Shown: positions 59,644-64,000 of the stretch, one piece after another
Layout: each line of letters begins with the position of its first letter
Numbering within the stretch: position 1 is the stretch's first letter
Source: FEN-1219 sp039933105
GTDB lineage: Bacteria > Pseudomonadota > Gammaproteobacteria > Steroidobacterales > Rariloculaceae
DNA length: 64,000 nucleotides
Reading direction: 5' to 3'
Assembly: GCA_039933105.1 (NCBI GenBank)
Contig: JBDTOT010000008.1
Location: 1 to 64,000, forward strand
Made by a program: the position numbers and the translations under genes
The notes under the pieces: model-generated
The model's input: only the letters and a program-made list of their open reading frames with translations
What the model was told of the DNA's origin: nothing
Databases searched by the model: none

Positions 59644-60747
59644 CTAATGCACGATGACGGGTTTCACCGTGACGCCGGTGTGCATGTCGTGCGCCGCCTG
59701 ATCGAGCTGGTCCAGCCGGTAATGCTTGGTCAGCCGGTTCAGCGGTAGCTGCCCCTGCATGACGAGCTCCGCGAGTTGCGGGATCAGCACCTGCGGAGTC
59801 GCGTCGCCCATCGTCACGCCGCTCACCATCTTGCCGGTGAGGATTCCCTGGAAATCCACGGGGATTTCCGTGCCCGGCGGCGGTGCGGCGCAGGTCACGA
59901 GATGCCCGCGGGCGCCGAGCGCGTCGATTGCGCTGCGGGCGACGGCTGCGACACCCGTAGTGTCGAGCGCGGCCGTCAACCCCGCGCCGCGCGTGATCTC
60001 GCGAATGCGTTCCACGACATTGTCCGTCTTGGCATTCACGGCGTGTGTCGCGCCGAGATCGAGCGCGACTTGCAAACGTTCGGGCACGACGTCGACGGCG
60101 ACGAGCACTTCGGGCTTGCGCAGTTTCGCCGCGATCAGCGCGGCCATTCCCACGGCGCCCGTGCCGAACACGGCCATGCGCGCGCCCGGTTGTAGATCGA
60201 GCGAGTACCACACGGAGCCGAATCCCGTCATCACTCCGCAACCGAGCGGCGCGAGCTGCACGAGATCGGAGTCGGGGCTCACGACCACGACGTTGCTCTG
60301 CTCCGCGATGCCATGATTCGCGAACGACGACTGCGCGAAGAAGTGCCCACCGATCGGCTTGCCGCCCGACGTGATCGTGGGTGAGCCGTCCTCGCGTGCG
60401 CCCGCGAAAAGATTGCGCGGCAGCCAGGTAGAGCAGTACGCCGGGTGCCCGCCGCGGCACGCGCCACAGTCGCCGCACGAGGCAAAGCTCAGCACCACTT
60501 TGTCACCCGCCTTGATGCCGGTGCCTTTGCCGATCTGCTCGACGACGCCGGCGCCCTCGTGCCCCAGTACGCCGGGCAGCGGGAACGGCACGCCGCCGGC
60601 CCAGACGCTCAAGTCCGTGTGGCACAGGCCGGTCGCGACCATGCGCACGAGCACTTCGTTGGCGCGCAGGTCGGCGAGCTCCACGTCCTGAACCTCGAAC
60701 GAGCCGCGAGGCGTAGACAGTACGGCGGCTTTCGTCGATTTCGGCAT
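59644..60747 (-). CDS. Zinc-dependent alcohol dehydrogenase (aryl-alcohol type)
   Basis: This 367-residue MDR-family enzyme has the catalytic zinc Cys in VATGLCHTDLS, GHEGAGVV, the structural zinc Cys set in CGDCGACRGGHPAYC, and the NAD fold FGTGAVGMAALIAA. The length and the GVLGHEGAG and PLGCGVMTGFG blocks suit the benzyl-/aryl-alcohol dehydrogenase subfamily. AAGGAG eight bases before the ATG at 60747 gives a clear start. It oxidises primary alcohols with NAD+. Upstream lies the divergent small gene at 60891. Confidence 0.88.
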   Translation of the reverse strand: MPKSTKAAVLSTPRGSFEVQDVELADLRANEVLVRMVATGLCHTDLSVWAGGVPFPLPGVLGHEGAGVVEQIGKGTGIKAGDKVVLSFASCGDCGACRGGHPAYCSTWLPRNLFAGAREDGSPTITSGGKPIGGHFFAQSSFANHGIAEQSNVVVVSPDSDLVQLAPLGCGVMTGFGSVWYSLDLQPGARMAVFGTGAVGMAALIAAKLRKPEVLVAVDVVPERLQVALDLGATHAVNAKTDNVVERIREITRGAGLTAALDTTGVAAVARSAIDALGARGHLVTCAAPPPGTEIPVDFQGILTGKMVSGVTMGDATPQVLIPQLAELVMQGQLPLNRLTKHYRLDQLDQAAHDMHTGVTVKPVIVH

Positions 60748-60890
60748 TGTTGTTCTCCTTACGCGCGGTGTCTTGGCATTACAGCATGCCGGTCGGCCCA
60801 CGAACTTGGACGGATGCGAAGTGTCGGGGGGTGTCGAAGGGGCCGAATTCCGGCGTAGACTCTTGAAGCAAGACCACACGGTGAACGCGC

Positions 60891-61199
60891 ATGCCCTCTG
60901 GCTCGGACAACAAGATTCGCTCGGTCAAGGACAACCCCGCCGGCAAAGTCGTTGCCGACGCGGGAGGCAACCGCTGGCAGTGGGATTCGAACGACGAGAC
61001 CGCCATACAGCTGAAGAAGCTGAACAACGACGAGCTCGCGATCGAGCAAACGAACATCCATCCGCGGCCGACGCCACCGGCTCGGGCTGCGGCCACCGCG
61101 AAGCCAGGACCGGAAGCGGCGAAGCCGTCCATGAAGCGGCGTGACGTGGGCGGCGGCGTCAATCCCTACGACAACCCGGGCAAGTCCCGCCGGCGTTGA
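60891..61199 (+). CDS. Small conserved hypothetical protein
   Basis: This 102-residue protein has no signal or membrane segment. It has an ordered N-terminal half (VADAGGNRWQWDSNDETAIQ, LKKLNNDELAIE) and a Pro/Ala-rich basic tail ending SRRR. It is divergent from the alcohol dehydrogenase gene and directly before the aldo/keto reductase gene (12 bases). I see no family or function. Confidence 0.6.
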   Translation: MPSGSDNKIRSVKDNPAGKVVADAGGNRWQWDSNDETAIQLKKLNNDELAIEQTNIHPRPTPPARAAATAKPGPEAAKPSMKRRDVGGGVNPYDNPGKSRRR

Positions 61200-61211
61200 G
61201 ACCTTCTACGG

Positions 61212-62204
61212 ATGCAGAAACGCCAACTCGGTAACGGCGGACTCGAGGTCTCGGCCATCGGCTTCGGCTGCATGGGCTTGAGCTTCGGTTACGGTCCGGC
61301 GGTCGACAAACAGCACGGCATCGCGTTGATAAGGGCGGCGGTCGATCGCGGCGTCACGTTCTTCGACACGGCCGAGATCTACGGCCCGTTCACGAACGAA
61401 GAGCTGGTGGGCGAAGCGCTGGCTCCGGTGCGCGACCGCGTCGTGATCGCGACGAAATTCGGTTTCAAGTTCGATGCGCAGGGCGGACCCGCGCGCGGCC
61501 TCGACAGTCGGCCCGCGCACATCCGCGAAGTCGCCGAAGCCTCGTTGCGCCGGCTCAAAGTAGACGTCATCGATCTCTTGTATCAGCACCGCGTGGATCC
61601 CGAGGTGCCGATCGAGGATGTCGCGGGCGCGGTGAAGGACCTGATTAGCGAAGGCAAGGTGCGGCACTTCGGGCTTTCAGAGCCGGGCGCGCAGACGATT
61701 CGCCGCGCGCACGCCGTGCAGCCCGTCGCGGCCGTGCAAAGCGAGTACTCGTTATGGTGGCGCGAGCCGGAGCGCGATGTGCTGCCCGTGCTCGAGGAGC
61801 TCGGCATCGGCTTCGTGCCGTTCAGCCCGCTCGGCAAAGGGTTTCTCACCGGCGCGATCGACGAGAGCACCAAGTTCGACAGCACTGACTTCCGCAACGT
61901 GGTGCCGCGCTTCACGCCCGAGGCGCGCAAGGCGAACCTCGCGTTCGTCGAGTTGCTCGGCTCGATCGCCGAGCGCAAGAAGGTCACACCGGCGCAGATC
62001 GCGATTGCGTGGCTGTTGGCACAGAAACCCTGGATCGTGCCGATCCCCGGCACGACGAAGCTACACCGCTTGGACGAGAATCTCGGCGCGGCGGCGGTCG
62101 CGCTTTCCGCTGCGGAGCTGCGCGACATCGACGCCGCCGTATCGACAGTAACGGTGCAGGGCGCCCGCTATCCGGAGGCCTTGCAGCGTATGACGGGGCG
62201 CTGA
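61212..62204 (+). CDS. Aldo/keto reductase
   Basis: This 330-residue TIM-barrel oxidoreductase has the catalytic set: VTFFDTAEIYGPFTNEE (Asp and Tyr), VVIATKFGFKF (Lys) and LLYQHRVDP (His), with the NADPH-binding end VPIPGTTKLHRLDENLGA. It is the AKR13/YajO-like type. It reduces aldehydes or ketones with NADPH. It converges with the FAD oxidase gene with an 11-base gap. Confidence 0.88.
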   Translation: MQKRQLGNGGLEVSAIGFGCMGLSFGYGPAVDKQHGIALIRAAVDRGVTFFDTAEIYGPFTNEELVGEALAPVRDRVVIATKFGFKFDAQGGPARGLDSRPAHIREVAEASLRRLKVDVIDLLYQHRVDPEVPIEDVAGAVKDLISEGKVRHFGLSEPGAQTIRRAHAVQPVAAVQSEYSLWWREPERDVLPVLEELGIGFVPFSPLGKGFLTGAIDESTKFDSTDFRNVVPRFTPEARKANLAFVELLGSIAERKKVTPAQIAIAWLLAQKPWIVPIPGTTKLHRLDENLGAAAVALSAAELRDIDAAVSTVTVQGARYPEALQRMTGR

Positions 62205-62215
62205 AAGCCCTCAGT

Positions 62216-63718
62216 CTAGGCAGTGGGCACCACGTTCGCGTTCAGCCGGAACAGGTTCTTCGGATCGTACTTGTTCTTGAGCTTCAGCAAGCGCGCGTAG
62301 TTACCGAGATAGTTCTCGTCGACCTGCTTCTGCGTCTCGTCGACTACGTCGTTCGTGTAGAAGCCGTCGGTGTGCGGCTCGATCGTCGCCCAGTATTTCT
62401 TGAGCCATGCGATGTGCACGGTGGGGTCGACTTGCGCCGGCCAGTCGACGAGCAGTAGCGAAGTCGCGTGAATGTCGCGGTGCGGGAACGCCGTCGCCGC
62501 GTTGGCGACGCGCGAGATCGCTCCGCCGCAGTGCTGGAACCCGACGGTGGTCGCGCGATCTGCGTGCGGCTCGAGACCGCTGATCATGGCGTCGATGAGC
62601 CCCGGCGATATCTTCTTCACGTAACCGGTCTTCGTGTACGAGCCGATGGCGCGCGGATCTTCGATATCGCCCGAGCGCTGCAGCGCCACGTAGTCCATCG
62701 GCTTCACGCCGTCGAAGGCCACCTTGCCGAAGCTGCGGACTGTGCGGAATATCTTCTCCGCGTTTGCTTTCGGGCCGCTGTAGCAGGTGGTGAAGCCGAC
62801 GCCGCTCTGGCCTTTTGGGTTGCTGATCAGCACACCGCTCAGGTACAGCTCGTTCGGCGCGATACCTTCGTAGTCTGCATACGCCGTCATGACGCTCTTC
62901 GCTTCGCTCATCGGGAACAGCATTGGGCCGCCGATGATTTCGCGTTGCATGGGATGCACCTCGAAATCGAACGACGTCACTAGCCCAAAGTTGCCGCCGC
63001 CGCCGCGCACGCCCCAGAACAGTTCCGGATTCTCGTTGGCGCTCGCTCTCACGAATTCGCCGCTGGCCGTCACCATGTCGACGCTGCGCACGTTGTCGAG
63101 CGCGAGACCAAAGCGGCGCGCGAGACGGCCGAAGCCGCCGCCGAGCGTGAGGCCGGCCACGCCCGTGTGCGATACCGTGCCGGCCGTCGTGACGAGGCCA
63201 TGCGCCATGGCTTCGCTGTCGAGATCGCCGAGCAAGCTGCCACCGGCGACGCGTGCGATGCGCGCCTTGGAGTCAACGCTCACGTTTCGCAGCAGCGAGA
63301 GATCGATCAGCATGCCGCGGTCGCACGTGGATTTGCCGGACGGGCTGTGGCCGCCACACTTCACGGCCAGCAGCAGATTCGAGCCCCGCGCGAAATCCAC
63401 CGCTTGCTTCACGTCGGCCGCGGTACGCGGTTGCACGATCAGCGCGGGGTGCTTGTTGATCTGCGCGTTGATTACGAGCCGCGCTTCTTCGTATGCGGGG
63501 TGCCCGGCGAGCAGTACGTTGCCGCGCAGGCTGTCGGCGAGCTCCTGCACCATGGCGCGTGTCAGCGTGACGCTCTTCCCGTCGCCCGTCACTGCATCGA
63601 TGTCGCGGTCGACTTTCGCCGCGGGGCCCAGCACGCCGGCGAAGCCGGGGGCCAGAGGCAACGACGCTGCAACCGCGGCGGCCAAGGAACTCCGGACGAA
63701 CTGACGGCGGTTCAGCAT
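62216..63718 (-). CDS. BBE-type FAD-linked oxidoreductase with N-terminal signal
   Basis: This 500-residue protein has a twin-arginine-like signal (LNRRQFVRSSLAAAVAASLP) and a PCMH-type FAD domain. The covalent-FAD His is in KCGGHSPSGKS; there is no Cys in the second position TVSHTGVAGLTLGGGFG, so attachment is likely single (His only). The C-terminal BBE block NYARLLKLKNKYDPKNLFRL closes the active site. It oxidises alcohols or sugars with O2. The ATG at 63718 is used. It converges with the aldo/keto reductase gene and diverges from the partial dehydrogenase. Confidence 0.85.
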   Translation of the reverse strand: MLNRRQFVRSSLAAAVAASLPLAPGFAGVLGPAAKVDRDIDAVTGDGKSVTLTRAMVQELADSLRGNVLLAGHPAYEEARLVINAQINKHPALIVQPRTAADVKQAVDFARGSNLLLAVKCGGHSPSGKSTCDRGMLIDLSLLRNVSVDSKARIARVAGGSLLGDLDSEAMAHGLVTTAGTVSHTGVAGLTLGGGFGRLARRFGLALDNVRSVDMVTASGEFVRASANENPELFWGVRGGGGNFGLVTSFDFEVHPMQREIIGGPMLFPMSEAKSVMTAYADYEGIAPNELYLSGVLISNPKGQSGVGFTTCYSGPKANAEKIFRTVRSFGKVAFDGVKPMDYVALQRSGDIEDPRAIGSYTKTGYVKKISPGLIDAMISGLEPHADRATTVGFQHCGGAISRVANAATAFPHRDIHATSLLLVDWPAQVDPTVHIAWLKKYWATIEPHTDGFYTNDVVDETQKQVDENYLGNYARLLKLKNKYDPKNLFRLNANVVPTA

Positions 63719-63858
63719 GCGACACCTAAATTGGTTGCTTCGAATGGATGGGCCGGGCGGCCCAACGTTACGCTGGCACGGCGTATCTGTCACGAGCGTG
63801 CGCCCCGAGCGATGCGTTCGGTGACACTATGGGCGCCGGTGATAGCGGAGGACGAACG

Positions 63859-64000
63859 ATGAGTGAAGTCGTGCTGATCGTGGGTGCGGGCGAGGGGCTT
63901 AGCGCGTCGATCGCGCGGCGCTTCGCGCGGGAGGGCTCGCGCATCGTGCTCGCTGCGCGCACGCCGGCGAAGCTTGGCGATATCGTAGCAGCCGTGCACG
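63859..64000 (+). CDS. Short-chain dehydrogenase/reductase, N-terminal part
   Basis: The first 47 residues read MSEVVLIVGAGEGLSASIAR and then RFAREGSRIVLAARTPAKL, the glycine-rich NAD(P)-binding start of an SDR (GxxxGxG-like; here GAGEGLS). GGAGG precedes the ATG. The gene runs off the window. Confidence 0.75.
   Translation, partial: MSEVVLIVGAGEGLSASIARRFAREGSRIVLAARTPAKLGDIVAAVH

Noticed and set aside
59177..60478. 433-codon minus-strand frame
   Set aside because: It covers the alcohol dehydrogenase and methyltransferase genes in another frame, and its product is an Arg-rich shadow.

Overview
The window reads as a GC-rich chromosome segment of a Gram-negative bacterium. Outer-membrane barrel and polysaccharide-export proteins, lipoproteins, a soluble lytic transglycosylase and an exosortase-A (XrtA/PEP-CTERM) type exopolysaccharide locus point to a proteobacterium. 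The mix with DUF885, amidohydrolase and flavin oxidase genes would suit a Steroidobacter-like gammaproteobacterium, but that placement is inference only. I see no rRNA, tRNA or CRISPR array.

1-3000 is a scarred accessory patch. It holds a RecG-like ATPase fused to a ribbon-helix-helix head, a tyrosine-recombinase remnant, an intact Fic protein whose start lies in ATGGATGG repeats, and an internally deleted VapC-type PIN toxin remnant.

3007-30422 is a large exopolysaccharide region. One minus-strand operon (12126 down to 3007) carries the XrtA-type core: initiating sugar transferase, export protein, chain-length determinant, tyrosine autokinase with a Gly-Tyr tail, outer-membrane barrel, ligase/polymerase and an AsnB-like amidotransferase. 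A second minus-strand operon (24669 down to 13338) carries a GT2, three GT4 enzymes, a deacetylase, an acyltransferase, a heparinase-like lyase and a second AsnB-like amidotransferase. On the plus strand are a frameshifted methyltransferase, a flippase, a secreted beta-helix protein, a decayed sugar-transferase-like gene and an AlgD-type GDP-mannose dehydrogenase. Together they predict a uronic-acid-containing polysaccharide that may be amidated, acetylated and trimmed. The exosortase itself is not in the window.

30665-46667 is a mixed region. It contains a haem lipoprotein, a radical SAM enzyme with two arsenosugar-type glycosyltransferases, a Tat-exported unknown, an Hsp70-like ATPase, a phospholipase D-VTT fusion with an EEP-family enzyme, a JmjC/cupin protein bounded by 46-bp repeats derived from the end of a kinase gene, an RsbQ-like hydrolase paired with a PAS hybrid histidine kinase, a second haem lipoprotein, an exported Rossmann protein, a ferritin-like protein behind a hairpin leader and an AI-2E family transporter.

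46729-64000 is mostly secreted and metabolic genes. A YciI gene sits between two paralogous secreted proteins, with a C-terminal scrap of a third copy at 54344. Then come an ATP-grasp ligase and zinc peptidase pair next to a lytic transglycosylase, a GtrA protein, an amidohydrolase, a DUF885 protein, a methyltransferase, a zinc alcohol dehydrogenase, an aldo/keto reductase, a BBE-type FAD oxidase and the start of a short-chain dehydrogenase cut by the window edge.
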